Source: Martinezella tropici (GTDB lineage Bacteria > Pseudomonadota > Alphaproteobacteria > Rhizobiales > Rhizobiaceae). Taken from it: a DNA stretch of 64,000 nt. Location: positions 62,001 through 126,000 of the forward strand of contig NZ_QMKK01000042.1 in NCBI RefSeq assembly GCF_003287875.1. Reading direction: 5' to 3'. Numbering within the stretch: the first letter of the stretch is position 1; each line of letters begins with the position of its first letter. Below the pieces are notes generated by a model. That model made no database searches and was not told the DNA's origin. It worked only from the letters and a program-made list of their open reading frames with translations. Below are positions 20,710-30,053 of this stretch, piece by piece. The translations under genes and the position numbers were made by a program.

Positions 20710-21268
20710 CGTGATCTATCTGGAAAATGATGACGATGATTGCAGTGACGGGCCAAAACCGAAAGCTGACATGATGACGATCAGCGGCAGCGATGCGTTG
20801 GCTCTCAGCGAATTTGTGCGTCATGTGAACATTCGTTGTTACGACGAACGCTTCAAGGATCGCGGGATGATGAAATCCCCTGCCCTACGCAGTCATCTCG
20901 ATCGCGTGCAGCAAATCCTCGACACTCTGCTGGATTACCCCCGCATCGAGCCATTCTATTATTGGCCCCCTCCGAGCGAAATGCCCGCAGACCAGGTGGA
21001 ACCAGAGCTGATATCGGCGGTGGCGGATCGGATGGAAGTCCACTTCCACTGTGTCGGCATCTACCTCGCTCCGGACGGCATTCATGTTGGTTCGCTGGAA
21101 GTCGCCATTGACGACGAGGCCGGCGAGGCCTGCGCAATAGTGAGCGTCAGAGGCATGACGAGCGCAGCAACATGGACGAAGGCCGGCGCAAGCCTCGATG
21201 AGACCATCGGCATCTTCGTCAACGCCATATCATTCAAAGAAGAGGGCGGCGCTGAGCCCAGCGCATGA
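20702..21268 (+). CDS. Hypothetical protein
   Basis: A 188-residue acidic cytoplasmic protein with an aspartate run near the N-terminus (ENDDDDCSD). I recognise no domain. ATG 20702 overlaps the upstream gene, and the stop lies 3 bases before the next ATG, so it sits in the middle of a tight three-gene operon. Confidence 0.65.
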   Translation: MGDVIYLENDDDDCSDGPKPKADMMTISGSDALALSEFVRHVNIRCYDERFKDRGMMKSPALRSHLDRVQQILDTLLDYPRIEPFYYWPPPSEMPADQVEPELISAVADRMEVHFHCVGIYLAPDGIHVGSLEVAIDDEAGEACAIVSVRGMTSAATWTKAGASLDETIGIFVNAISFKEEGGAEPSA

Positions 21269-21271
21269 TAA

Positions 21272-21598
21272 ATGCCCGAAAAAGCTCCGAGCCGGGTAGA
21301 GGTGCTGTCAGCGTCAACGCTGCGCGATTACGCGACAGGGGCCTACTACGTCAAAATCGACTGTGCGTTTTGCCAAGTGAAGCGCTTCTACGAGCCGGTG
21401 GATCTCCTGCAGCTATGCGGAAACATCTCGGTTCGGCAAATCGCAAAGCAGTTCCGATGCGAGCAATGCAAGAGGAAGGACTATCTGACCGCCGACCTGG
21501 TAAGCCCTCCATCGAGAGAGCTCGTCGGTATGAGCGTGCGACGGCTCACGGAGATCAGGATTATTCGCAAGCCGATATGGAAAGACGTGAAAATCTAG
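21272..21598 (+). CDS. Zinc-ribbon-like hypothetical protein
   Basis: A 108-residue basic protein with paired cysteines, CAFC (about residues 31-34) and CEQC (about 62-65), spaced like a zinc ribbon. The ATG comes 3 bases after the previous stop. It may bind zinc and nucleic acid, but no specific role can be given. Confidence 0.65.
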   Translation: MPEKAPSRVEVLSASTLRDYATGAYYVKIDCAFCQVKRFYEPVDLLQLCGNISVRQIAKQFRCEQCKRKDYLTADLVSPPSRELVGMSVRRLTEIRIIRKPIWKDVKI

Positions 21599-21741
21599 CA
21601 CGTTCATCTCGGCTTTCGCGTTGCCTGCGACTGGCAAGCGGAGACTTCATGCTCATTTCAGGAAGGCCGCTTAGAGAATGACCGTGCGAACGGATCTGCC
21701 CAACCGGATCTTTGCATTCGAGGTTAATTGCTTAGCCTCAC

Positions 21742-21772
21742 AGCCCTGCCTCAGACCCCCCGAGGCAGGGCT
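21742..21772. terminator. GC-rich hairpin, probable bidirectional terminator
   Basis: AGCCCTGCCTC and GAGGCAGGGCT form a perfect 11-bp stem with a 9-base loop (AGACCCCCC). It lies between the rightward hypothetical operon ending at 21598 and the leftward gene ending at 21802. No long T-run follows on either strand. Confidence 0.55.
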
Positions 21773-21801
21773 AATTGCTAACAAGCAATGGGCCGTCCAC
21801 A

Positions 21802-22083
21802 TCAGCATACAGGCTGCTTTTCAGAAATGGCGCCATCATCTCGAAGGCTATTCCCGGAAGACAATTCGGCCTCATCGAACGCGTGCCGACGCAATAGCGT
21901 GAAAATCGCTTCGTTTACGTCACGTCCGTCGAGGAGGTTGGGATTGTCGCATAGCACATCGATCGTCCGCTGAGCCACACGTCTTGCGATTGCCTCGGAT
22001 CCGACAAACTGGCGAGCCCAACGCAATAATGCCTCGCGGAAATTGGGATCATTCGGAATAGATGTGAATTTCCGAAAGGGCAT
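21802..22083 (-). CDS. Small hypothetical protein
   Basis: A 93-residue helical protein (MPFRKFTSIPNDPNFREALL...). A GAGGAAGC ribosome site precedes the ATG at 22083, supporting a real gene. The segment REALLRWARQFVGSEAIARR loosely resembles the helical start of sigma-70 region 2, but the rest does not, so no function is claimed. Confidence 0.6.
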   Translation of the reverse strand: MPFRKFTSIPNDPNFREALLRWARQFVGSEAIARRVAQRTIDVLCDNPNLLDGRDVNEAIFTLLRRHAFDEAELSSGNSLRDDGAISEKQPVC

Positions 22084-23165
22084 AATACCGCTTCCTCAGT
22101 CTTGGAGGCGAGAGCACGTATAAACCCTCAGTCGCCACCGCCTACTTATTCGGTTGGCAACGATACCTCATCTTACCCTTTGCAGACGACGAGTCCATCC
22201 ATTCTGATGGTCGTCATGAACTCCAAGGCCTAAGTCTCCCCTTGGTCGGGACTTTGGTCGGTATCCGCCAGCAGAGCTCCTGACCGATTACATTTAAAGG
22301 TGGGTCGCCGCGCAGCAGCCTTATGCAAAACGGAATGGAACGACCCGCGCACAGCTATCATCGCCGGTGCTGGACAGAAAGGCGCTACGGCTATCGCCAT
22401 CCTCATCGGGTGGTCGTCCGCGAAACCGTTTGCGAGTAGTCCGCGCGAAAGAACCTGGCTCTGGTTCCTCATGTCCGGCCTAGATATGAATGGTAGTATT
22501 CACAAACCTTGCGCACAATGATAGATTGAGTTGCGCAAGTTACTGGACTCCAGTTCACCCCCACTCGCGCGTTCAATAGTGCTCCTGTTGCTGCCCTGTC
22601 TGGCCCCACCAGGCAGGGCAATTCATTTCAGACCACTGGGGCCTTGATAGGGCGACAGTTTGATGCGTTCCCACCCGGCTCGACCCGACCTAACGTCCGG
22701 CTTTTTTTGCGAAGGCGGCTGTTAAGAGAACCCAGCCGAGACCCTCGTCTTGATCCGTCTTCCGCCTGGTCCTTCCTGCCCGGGGGATCCTGCAAAAATC
22801 CGTATCCTTGCGATCCCGGAACCACCCGTCCGGGCAGCTTCATTAAACCTTTGTAGATGTCATCCTGTCAGCCATCGGATTGGATGCCACCCCCGATCCG
22901 GTGAATGCAGGGTCCGACGGCGCTACCCCCAATCAAATGCGTCGTCGGACGCTTCAATGTGACCATCCGCCGTATGATGGCGGTCGCTATTGCCTGGATA
23001 TCAAAGGGCGTCGCCCGACGACATTTGATGTTTGCCTGACCACTCCGAATACAGGCCCAGGACGCATTAAACAGCAGCTATACGCCTCCCCATTCCGGCG
23101 TTCAGCGACATTTACGCCTGGGCGCGCTGCTCACTGGACGGAACTTTTAAGGGTGGTGCTGAGTC
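22084..23165. other. About 1.1 kb without a supported gene
   Basis: Short frames occur on both strands, but none has a ribosome site, recognisable motif or consistent codon use. The only clear structure is a hairpin at 22593-22619. It may be decayed DNA between accessory modules. Confidence 0.5.
22593..22619. terminator. GC-rich hairpin resembling the one at 21742
   Basis: GCCCTGTCTGG and CCAGGCAGGGC pair over 11 positions with one mismatch around CCCCA. The arms share GCCCTG/CAGGGC with the hairpin at 21742-21772. There is no T-run, and no clear gene ends beside it. Confidence 0.35.
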
Positions 23166-24335
23166 TCACAGATTTATTATCCCCTCGCGGAGCTTGCGGT
23201 CGCGCTCCGCAACTTCGAGCTCATCCGCCGGAAACAGCAATGACATGCCATCGATGGCTGCTCTCTCCTGCACCTCTTCCACAAAGGGTCGCAGCTTGTC
23301 TTCGTATTCCTGGAACGCGGTGGCATGATCGCCCGGATGGCGCCGAAGAGCGTCGGCCAGCCGCGCCGCGCCGATCAGGGCCATTGATCCTCCCATGCCG
23401 GCGACGGGGGAAACGCAGTATCCCGCGTCACCAACTAGCGCCACCCGCCCCTTGGACCAGCGCTTCATCCTGATCTGGTTCGCCCGGTCGAAGTAGAAGT
23501 CGCCGTCCGTATCGACGTGAGCGAGCATGGCCGGTACCTTCCATCCGAGTCCGTCGAAGTGATCGTGGATGAGGCGGCGCTGCTGCTCCTTGTCGCGATA
23601 GTCGTAGTCGATCTGGCGATCGGAGCGAAACGCTAGGGCGATGTCGGTGCGATCCTCGTAACCATTCAGCATGGCCGTCAGGCCCGGCACGCTGAAGATC
23701 TGCGTCTTGTTCGCCGGAAGCATGCCGGTCTCCGGCACTACTCGCAGATAGAAGTAGCCACCCATGAAGTAGGACGATGAGTCGGAGTCTCCGAACACAA
23801 GCTCTCTGGTATTGGAGCGATTGCCGTCGCATCCAAGCACCAGCGCATAGTCGCCCCGCGAGCCATCGCTGAATGTAACCGCGACGCCTGCAGGCCCATC
23901 CTCCAATTGGCTCAAGGATCGTCCGAATAATATTTCGACGACGCCGTCGATCGACTCGAACAGGATGTCGAGCAGATCATTGCGATGGATCTCGTATCGT
24001 AGCCCCGATGGATCGTCGGGCCCGGAGGCTGCCGTCAGCCCGCCCAAGGTGGCATCCTCCTCGTCCTTGAATTCAAGGCCGCGCGGAGGAAGCGCTTTTG
24101 CGCGTACGGCTTCCATCATCCCCATGCGGGATAGGATCCCTATCGTCTCGCCCTCGATATCGACGGGGGTACCGCCTCGCCGCAAACCGCTAGCAAGTTC
24201 AATGACCGTCACGCGATAGCCGAGCGTTGTCATCCAATAGGCGGTTGCCAAACCGGCGAAGCTTGCGCCGCTGACCAGTACCGACGGGTGGTCAACATGG
24301 GTAGGGGAGAAGACGGAGGTTGACGGATTGACCAA
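23166..24335 (-). CDS. FAD-dependent monooxygenase (TetX/PHBH-like)
   Basis: A 389-residue flavoprotein hydroxylase. The N-terminal dinucleotide fold is VSGASFAGLATAYWMTTLG followed by a VTVIE strand; the second FAD motif is VALVGDAGYCVSPVAGMGGS with the GD-x6-P signature. TTG 24335 is the likely start: GAGGG lies 6 bases upstream and the upstream frame reads through the divergent TetR gene. It probably hydroxylates an aromatic or polycyclic compound, possibly for detoxification. The divergent TetR gene is the likely local repressor. Confidence 0.87.
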   Translation of the reverse strand: MVNPSTSVFSPTHVDHPSVLVSGASFAGLATAYWMTTLGYRVTVIELASGLRRGGTPVDIEGETIGILSRMGMMEAVRAKALPPRGLEFKDEEDATLGGLTAASGPDDPSGLRYEIHRNDLLDILFESIDGVVEILFGRSLSQLEDGPAGVAVTFSDGSRGDYALVLGCDGNRSNTRELVFGDSDSSSYFMGGYFYLRVVPETGMLPANKTQIFSVPGLTAMLNGYEDRTDIALAFRSDRQIDYDYRDKEQQRRLIHDHFDGLGWKVPAMLAHVDTDGDFYFDRANQIRMKRWSKGRVALVGDAGYCVSPVAGMGGSMALIGAARLADALRRHPGDHATAFQEYEDKLRPFVEEVQERAAIDGMSLLFPADELEVAERDRKLREGIINL

Positions 24336-24363
24336 GGAGCCCTCAATATCGAAGCTGTGTAAA

Positions 24364-24378
24364 ATGTACTCGATACAT
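24364..24378. promoter_or_regulatory. Candidate TetR operator
   Basis: ATGTA-CTCGA-TACAT is an inverted repeat with 5-base arms in the 70-bp divergent gap between the monooxygenase and the TetR gene, overlapping where both promoters must lie. Binding by the adjacent TetR protein is inferred. Confidence 0.45.
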
Positions 24379-24405
24379 AAATATACTGCGTATAGAAAGC
24401 AAGGC

Positions 24406-25047
24406 ATGTCTAAGTCAGCTATCAAGCGGCGAACGCGAAAGCGCTTGGTAACGCGCCAAACCATCTCCGATGTTGCGACCCGCCTCTTCTTTGAGCGGGG
24501 CTTCGACCACGTGACGATCGACGAAATTGCCGCGGCTGCCGACGTCGGGCGAATGACGGTGTTCAACCACTTTCCCCGAAAGGAGGACATGTTCTTCGAT
24601 CGGGAGCAGGAGATGAGGGATATCGCGTTCGCGGCCATCCAAACCCGTGATGCGGGCACCTCGCCCATTCAGGCATTAGGTGCTTTGGCGCATCGCTTGA
24701 TCGAGCAGCCTCATCCTTCCTACCCGCTCTTTGGCGGCACATACCTGTTTGTGGAAACGGCGCTCGCCAGCGAATCGCTGAAGGCGCGTGCACGCCAGAT
24801 GCGCGACGACTTTGTCCGCGCGCTGGCCGATGTCCTGGCCGATGCCGCCAACCGCTCGCGAGGCGATCCTGACGCGCATCTTGCCGCCGGCATGATCGCG
24901 TCTGTTTGGAGCGTAGCATTCATTCAGGCGCATGAGCTCTTTGGCCGCACGCGCGACACGAACGATGCGAACCGTATTTTCCTGGACCTGATTGATCGGG
25001 GGACGGTTGGGGTTGCGACGGCGCTCGCCGGTACCGCCTATGCCTGA
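24406..25047 (+). CDS. TetR-family transcriptional regulator
   Basis: A 213-residue repressor with an N-terminal TetR HTH (TISDVATRLFFERGFDHVTI, then DEIAAAADVGRMTVFNHFPR) and a ligand-binding helical C-terminal domain. ATG 24406 is chosen; the longer frame to 24328 runs over the divergent promoter. It probably represses the neighbouring monooxygenase, and itself, until a substrate-like ligand binds. Confidence 0.9.
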   Translation: MSKSAIKRRTRKRLVTRQTISDVATRLFFERGFDHVTIDEIAAAADVGRMTVFNHFPRKEDMFFDREQEMRDIAFAAIQTRDAGTSPIQALGALAHRLIEQPHPSYPLFGGTYLFVETALASESLKARARQMRDDFVRALADVLADAANRSRGDPDAHLAAGMIASVWSVAFIQAHELFGRTRDTNDANRIFLDLIDRGTVGVATALAGTAYA

Positions 25048-25180
25048 ACCGGCAATTGATCCTTTTCGGCTTCCGGCCGATCATTCCCGGTCGGGAGGCT
25101 GCTTAGCGCCTTCATTTCGGGCAGCCGGCAGTTCGCAGGACCGCCTGGAAGCTGCCATTCCCTTGGCCGTATCGCCTCGT

Positions 25181-25205
25181 CAGCGTCGGCTATAGGCCGA
25201 CGCTG
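25181..25205. terminator. Hairpin terminator downstream of the TetR gene
   Basis: CAGCGTCGGC and GCCGACGCTG form a perfect 10-bp stem with loop TATAG. It lies between the TetR stop at 25047 and the convergent frame ending at 25247, so it may serve both. No T-run is present. Confidence 0.55.
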
Positions 25206-25246
25206 GGGGATGCTGCAGGCAGCCGGAATGAGCTGCCTGCGAGAGG

Positions 25247-25521
25247 TTACTCCTTCGCGCACCACAGAGCAAAGGTCTCCGGCTCATCTTCCAAGGGCGC
25301 TGCGTTTGCCAGATAGCGTGGTTTCCAAACGTCGCGGATGAACGCTTCCATCGTCGTCGGCAGTTGCGGGCGTTCCTCATGCTGTCCGTGGAATTTGACG
25401 AGGCCGCTGTTCAGGGCTTCGGTCGTCAGTCCGTCGTAATTCCATTCTTCCGGCGTCCCGAACCGCCGATGAATTCGGCTTTCACCTCTTCGCGCTTCTT
25501 GTCGATATAACGCTGTTTCAT
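25247..25521 (-). pseudogene. Frameshifted fragment of an unidentified gene
   Basis: Two frames join into one plausible protein: MKQRYIDKKREEVKAEFIGG from ATG 25521, then, after a shift near 25455, TPEEWNYDGLTTEALNSGLV and onward to AAPLEDEPETFALWCAKE. The composition looks natural on both sides of the shift. I do not recognise the family. It overlaps the end of the HxlR gene, so it may be the downstream half of the same transcript. An unbroken 97-residue frame from 25540 is the alternative. Confidence 0.4.
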
Positions 25522-25889
25522 CAAGGCTCGCGAGCGTCATATCGAAGACGGTTGTCTTCGATTTCCCCTCGATGAGTTGCCGCCCAATCGGCGAGATGCC
25601 GTGCGGTCTCCGAGAGGGAATGCCCGAGCGGCGTCAGCGAGTATTCGACCTGGGGTGGGGTGCTGTGGCGAACCGTCCGTTCTACTATGCCGTCTCGCTC
25701 CAGTGTCTTCAGCGTTCTCGTCAGCATCTGTTGTGAAATGCCGCCGACCTTCCGCTTAATTCCGTTGAAACGCTGAGAACCCGAGCGAAGTGCGACAACC
25801 ACCTGTATCGTCCATTTGTCGCCGACACGACTGAGGATTTCGCTCACAGCCCTGCAGTCGGTTCCTGCCGGCTTGGCGGTCACATCCAT
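25521..25889 (-). CDS. HxlR-family transcriptional regulator
   Basis: A 122-residue winged-helix regulator with the HxlR signature: the cysteine in GTDCRAVSEILSRVGDKWTI, then GISQQMLTRTLKTLERDGIV and a wing containing VEYSLTPLG. ATG 25889 has an AGGAGC site. HxlR proteins often sense electrophiles or redox state through that cysteine. It is divergent from a glutathione transferase gene and is a likely regulator of it. Confidence 0.9.
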   Translation of the reverse strand: MDVTAKPAGTDCRAVSEILSRVGDKWTIQVVVALRSGSQRFNGIKRKVGGISQQMLTRTLKTLERDGIVERTVRHSTPPQVEYSLTPLGHSLSETARHLADWAATHRGEIEDNRLRYDAREP

Positions 25890-26015
25890 CTGACCTGCTC
25901 CTAAAAATATGCTTTTGACGGCTATTTTTAAGTCACATAAATGGCTGTGGTCAACATTGTGGACCTTGTCTCGGACCCGGAAAGGTGGAGATGGGGCCAC
26001 CGCACGGAGACCACC

Positions 26016-26600
26016 ATGAACCTCTTCTACTATCCCGCAGCGTGCAGCCTGGCCGATCACATCGCACTTATCGAGACCGGCCTGCCTTACAAGCTCCTCG
26101 GCATCACCCACGAGAAAAAGACCGAGGACGGCCGCGATTTCCTGTCTCTCAATCCGAAAGGCTATATCCCTGCCCTCGAACTGGATGACGGAACGATCCT
26201 TACGGAAAACCAAGTCATTCTGGCCTATATTGCGGAGCAGAGCGGCAAGCTTCTGCCTAAGGATGGCATTCTCAAGTGGCGGACGCTTGAGGCGCTCGCC
26301 TTCATGTCCTCCGAAATCCACGGAAACTATAACCCGTTCTTCAAGGACTTCCCGGAGCCGGAAAAAGTACGTGCGCGCGAAAAGCTCAAGAAGGCGTTCG
26401 CGCTCCTCGCCGACCAGATGGGCGACAAGGCATTCCTGGTGAATAACGAGATGACGATTGCCGATTGCTATCTCTTTTGGGTGCTGATGGCCACGCCAAG
26501 GAGCGGACTCGCGGTGCCGAAAAATTTGCAGGACTGCTTCGAGCGCATGAAGGCGATACCTTCTGTGATCCAGGCGCTCACCGAGGAGGGATTGATCTGA
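26016..26600 (+). CDS. Glutathione S-transferase
   Basis: A 194-residue GST with a thioredoxin-like N-terminal domain (MNLFYYPAACSLADHIAL; cysteine-bearing start as in beta-class enzymes; NPKGYIPALELDDGTILTEN containing the cis-proline and glutathione-binding E/N) and an all-helical C-terminal domain (MTIADCYLFW cap motif). ATG 26016 has GGAG upstream and gives the family start. It probably conjugates electrophiles under control of the divergent HxlR. Confidence 0.92.
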   Translation: MNLFYYPAACSLADHIALIETGLPYKLLGITHEKKTEDGRDFLSLNPKGYIPALELDDGTILTENQVILAYIAEQSGKLLPKDGILKWRTLEALAFMSSEIHGNYNPFFKDFPEPEKVRAREKLKKAFALLADQMGDKAFLVNNEMTIADCYLFWVLMATPRSGLAVPKNLQDCFERMKAIPSVIQALTEEGLI

Positions 26601-26730
26601 AAAGCTTCGAAGGAAGCGTGGGAAAACTCCCCGTGATCAGATGGACATTCATGGCTCCCCATGAGTGCCTAAGTTCGCGCGGACCGCTATGGGAGGCGCG
26701 TCTGCCGACCAATACGATCCCTGAGCCATT

Positions 26731-28356
26731 TCAGCCAGGCCAGAAAACAACCATCCTTTCCTCCAAAAGTGATTTCGGCGACGAGCCTACCCGACGGAAT
26801 CTGGCGCCCCTTGCCTTGATCGCTTTTACGATTTCCGGTGCAGGATGCTTCCAATGCAAATGGATCGGCTGAGCGGCTGCTACCCAGAGCTCCGCATCGA
26901 CCACGAAAAGCGATGGGTCAAAATTGCGTGCCGAGCCGTGATGGGGCAGCATAAAGGTAGCTATCCAGTCCATTTCGTCGCGATAGTGACGCCGGAATCT
27001 CTGTACGGCCAGCGGATCCTTGAAGTCTGCATCACCGGTTCCCATCCAACCGACGCGCGCACTTGCGGACATCCGGGAGTTGCGCGACACGGCGCCGGCG
27101 GTCTGCGGCTCAACCGGACCGGAATATAACGACAGGGAGGTCTCGTTCTTATCGCCAAACGTCCAGGCATACGCTCGAGAAACGGCGTTACGGTGCTTCG
27201 TCACCAAACCTCGCCTTTCCTTCTCGACCTTCACCTGGTCGTGGAAGCTACCTCTCGGCCATTGCAGGAGCACCTCCACTGCCACGCAAAAAGCTTCCCG
27301 ATCCTGTTGTGACGCTCGCTTCACATGGGGCTTCAAGAGCCATCCGCCCTCGGTTCCAGCGGCAACATCAAATTCGATATGCTGCACGATGGTTGCTCCC
27401 TCAAGCGTCCGGCGCGCCGGAGGCGGGGCGCTGTGCCAACCCGTCTCCTTGGCCTTCCATGGCATACCATCCGGGCCGGAACGAGGAGGCTCCGCGGGAG
27501 GTAGCTCGAAGAAGCCCGAATCGCCCTCGTCCTCGTCTGTCGGCATTACCATGACGATCTGCCGCGGCCCGAACCGAGCCATGGTGCCGACGGGATCGAC
27601 GACCACATCTTCATGGAAGCGTTCCGCACTGTGTTCGCCGGTTGTCGCAGCGCTTCTCCCGAACGCGATTATCCGGTCGATGTCATCCAGATATGGCATT
27701 ACGATTGTATCGACTCGAAGCCCCCTTTTTTCGTGAAGAAGATGAGGGATGCCACAGATATGATCGCGATCGAAGTGCGAAACGAAAAGCATATCGAGCC
27801 GGCGCGATGGGCGTCGAGCCACGATTGACCGTACTGACTGAATTACACCGTCGATCGGATCCGAGCCGCAGTCGTAAACATAGATGAAGTCGGCCGAGGA
27901 TATGGCATCGGAGGTTAGGGACGCCCGCCACAGTGCCTCGTTGCGCCCAAGATCCCGAAGGGTGCCGACGTTGAAGCCGCCCTGCCCGACCGGGAGCTGA
28001 TATCGATGATGTCCCAGCACATGCTTCGCTTCCTCTCGCTTCCAGGCGCGCGAGTGGCTGGAAGGCAAGCGAGCCGTCCGAGCAGCATGGTGCGCAGCTT
28101 GCCGTTCACGCTCCGACAAGACCTGATTACAGCGTTGACGGAATTCTTCATCGTCAAAGGTTTGGCGCCTGAACTCCAGCGCCTGGTTGAAGAGTTGGTC
28201 GGATATTCGGCTTCGAAGATCATCGACAAAAGGGGCCAAAGACATTCTCAAGCCATAGCTCCGAGCTACGTCTGCACGGATATAGACATCGGCGCACAGG
28301 CACGCCAAGTTCCAGTTCTCATCGTCCGAACCAACATGCGGGATCGTGTTGTTCAT
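26731..28356 (-). CDS. Large metallo-beta-lactamase-fold protein
   Basis: A 541-residue protein of which about 170 residues form an N-terminal extension of unknown kind. A metallo-beta-lactamase core follows: SHFDRDHICGIPH is the HxDxDH metal motif, and LPHHGSARNFDPS fits a later histidine motif of ComEC/Rec2-like MBL proteins. No signal peptide or membrane segment is seen. It may be a nuclease or phosphoesterase; a defence role is possible but unproven. The start at 28356 lacks a clear ribosome site. Confidence 0.7.
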   Translation of the reverse strand: MNNTIPHVGSDDENWNLACLCADVYIRADVARSYGLRMSLAPFVDDLRSRISDQLFNQALEFRRQTFDDEEFRQRCNQVLSERERQAAHHAARTARLPSSHSRAWKREEAKHVLGHHRYQLPVGQGGFNVGTLRDLGRNEALWRASLTSDAISSADFIYVYDCGSDPIDGVIQSVRSIVARRPSRRLDMLFVSHFDRDHICGIPHLLHEKRGLRVDTIVMPYLDDIDRIIAFGRSAATTGEHSAERFHEDVVVDPVGTMARFGPRQIVMVMPTDEDEGDSGFFELPPAEPPRSGPDGMPWKAKETGWHSAPPPARRTLEGATIVQHIEFDVAAGTEGGWLLKPHVKRASQQDREAFCVAVEVLLQWPRGSFHDQVKVEKERRGLVTKHRNAVSRAYAWTFGDKNETSLSLYSGPVEPQTAGAVSRNSRMSASARVGWMGTGDADFKDPLAVQRFRRHYRDEMDWIATFMLPHHGSARNFDPSLFVVDAELWVAAAQPIHLHWKHPAPEIVKAIKARGARFRRVGSSPKSLLEERMVVFWPG

Positions 28357-28409
28357 TTATTGATCCAAGGACATCTTCTCTGTCGGTTTCGGAGAGGAAC
28401 CCGAAACCG

Positions 28410-28544
28410 ATGACTGTTTTCGTTTTTACACCCGACCACAACGGCAACCGTGCTGGAGGCGTGAGAGCGCAACTCATGGCCAACGAATACGACTCGTTCA
28501 ATGACGCGGCTTTAGTAGAAGTTTTCCATGCGCACGTTAAGTAA
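28410..28544 (+). CDS. Possible 44-residue small protein
   Basis: ATG 28410 is preceded by GGAGAGGA about 10 bases upstream, and the frame MTVFVFTPDHNGNRAGGVRA... runs 44 codons. It is the only feature with a good ribosome site in the 490-base gap between the MBL gene (28356) and the XRE gene (28847). It could be the start of a truncated gene. The rest of the gap shows nothing. Confidence 0.3.
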   Translation: MTVFVFTPDHNGNRAGGVRAQLMANEYDSFNDAALVEVFHAHVK

Positions 28545-28846
28545 GTCATTGGCGAATGCGCGAGCGACTAAAGCTTCGAATTTTCCAATCAACTGGTTAG
28601 GAACCTCACAGGCAGCGTTACAGTGGCTATCCACGTCATGTGGCGGAGCAGCCGGTTTCGTTATCGATCGCTGTCGCACTTGGGAAGCGCGGTACTTCAC
28701 CCGGTTGTAGGGATGCGATGCGCGTTTGATGTTCTGTACTTTTCCTCGGTCCCGGTTGAAGGCGTTATACATCTCCTTTTAGAGAGACAGCCGCTGAGCT
28801 TTGCCGGCATAGATCACGCGACCCGAGAAGTCAGCCGTCCCCTGCC

Positions 28847-29095
28847 CTACGCCCCCGGATTCTTGAAACGAACACCAACTCCACCGCCATTTTCCGGGAT
28901 GAACTCAATCCCGGCACCCTCAAAAGTTATCCTGATCAGCTTCAGGTTTGCTGCCGTAATCGAGGGTTGTCCGTCTTCTGCTTCGGCGCGACGTATCGTC
29001 GTGACGCCAACACTTGCTGCCTTCGCGAGATCTTCTGCGGACCATCGGAGCAGCGCTCTCGCTGCTCTAATTTGAGCTCCGGTTATTCCATTCAT
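28847..29095 (-). CDS. Small XRE-family regulator
   Basis: An 82-residue helix-turn-helix protein (ITGAQIRAARALLRWSAEDL, then AKAASVGVTTIRRAE) with the C-terminal RITFEGAGIEFIPENGGGVG segment typical of short XRE regulators common in rhizobia. The leader is AT-rich with only a weak GAGAAA site. It reads toward the MBL gene but is 490 bases away; its target is unknown. Confidence 0.85.
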   Translation of the reverse strand: MNGITGAQIRAARALLRWSAEDLAKAASVGVTTIRRAEAEDGQPSITAANLKLIRITFEGAGIEFIPENGGGVGVRFKNPGA

Positions 29096-29219
29096 TTTTT
29101 CAATTTCTCATTGAAGACTTTACAACGAAGTGATATGAAAACGCCCATAGCGGCTGAAACCGGTGTTTCCACCACCGACTCCAGCCTGACCACAACCTAA
29201 GCTGTCAGGAGCTCGGATC

Positions 29220-29795
29220 ATGGCTGATTCCGACAATAGCAGAACTTTGTCTACGGTCACGCATGGAGACTTCCATTCCTTCGTGGCGGCGTCTTTTCCC
29301 ACACATCCTGAGCTTGCAGCCCGGCTCACGGGGCCGCTGGACATCCAGAATGACGATCTCGCCTTTGCTATTTGGAAGCAATGGTGCGCGGCGCGGCATC
29401 GATTGATCGAATCATGTCTACGGCAGCAGGGGCTCGAACAAAGGCTGTTCGAGATGGTTGGCACACCGTCCGATGCGCGGGAGGCTTGGAAGGCCGCCGA
29501 CCGGGAGATCGGATACAGCGAGGCGCTCCAGGAAGAGGAACACGCGGCCGCCATTGAGGACGAGCTGGCCGAAAGGCTGTGGGATACGCCGGCGGAATCG
29601 ATCTTAGGTGCGACTGTCAAGCTCGATGCCATGCTCTTCAGATGGCAACCATCCGCTTCGAGCGATGAGTATCCCTGGGCCCAGCTTCGCTCCGTCATCG
29701 CCGACTTGCTGAAGATCGATGCGGAGATATCGTCTCGTGGGAGCGTACGTCGTCAGGTGACGGCAGCGATGCAAGGAGCCCTTCACGGCGTTTAG
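29220..29795 (+). CDS. Hypothetical protein
   Basis: A 191-residue, mostly helical, acidic cytoplasmic protein with no motif I recognise. An AGGAG site lies about 10 bases before ATG 29220 and composition is natural, so a real gene is likely. It is divergent from the XRE gene and isolated from the transporter operon by 258 bases in which I see nothing definite. Confidence 0.65.
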   Translation: MADSDNSRTLSTVTHGDFHSFVAASFPTHPELAARLTGPLDIQNDDLAFAIWKQWCAARHRLIESCLRQQGLEQRLFEMVGTPSDAREAWKAADREIGYSEALQEEEHAAAIEDELAERLWDTPAESILGATVKLDAMLFRWQPSASSDEYPWAQLRSVIADLLKIDAEISSRGSVRRQVTAAMQGALHGV

Positions 29796-30053
29796 CAACC
29801 GCGCATCTGCCGCAGGTCAGGTTCGCCGTTTCGATTCCTCTCCAGGATTCCGTCGATTTTCGTTCGCCTCCGCTGACGTGGTGATGCCTTTTGTGATCGG
29901 AGGATTGCGCTTCGGGGCTGCTTATCGGGAGGGCTGGCTAGGCCAAACGGTGCGAGCCGGATCCCTGAGGAAATCATCTCAACAGACATGCGTGGTGGGA
30001 TCGCTTCCGCCGCGGCGGCGCCGGCCGCGCCAAAAATCAAAAAAGGGAACTTC

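Noticed and set aside
21742..22619. Related hairpins as ends of an integron or mobile element
   Set aside because: The two hairpins share a GCCCTG core, but there is no transposase, integrase or target duplication between or beside them.
22880..23473. 197-codon plus-strand frame
   Set aside because: Its second half is antisense to the FAD monooxygenase, and the first half has no ribosome site or motif.
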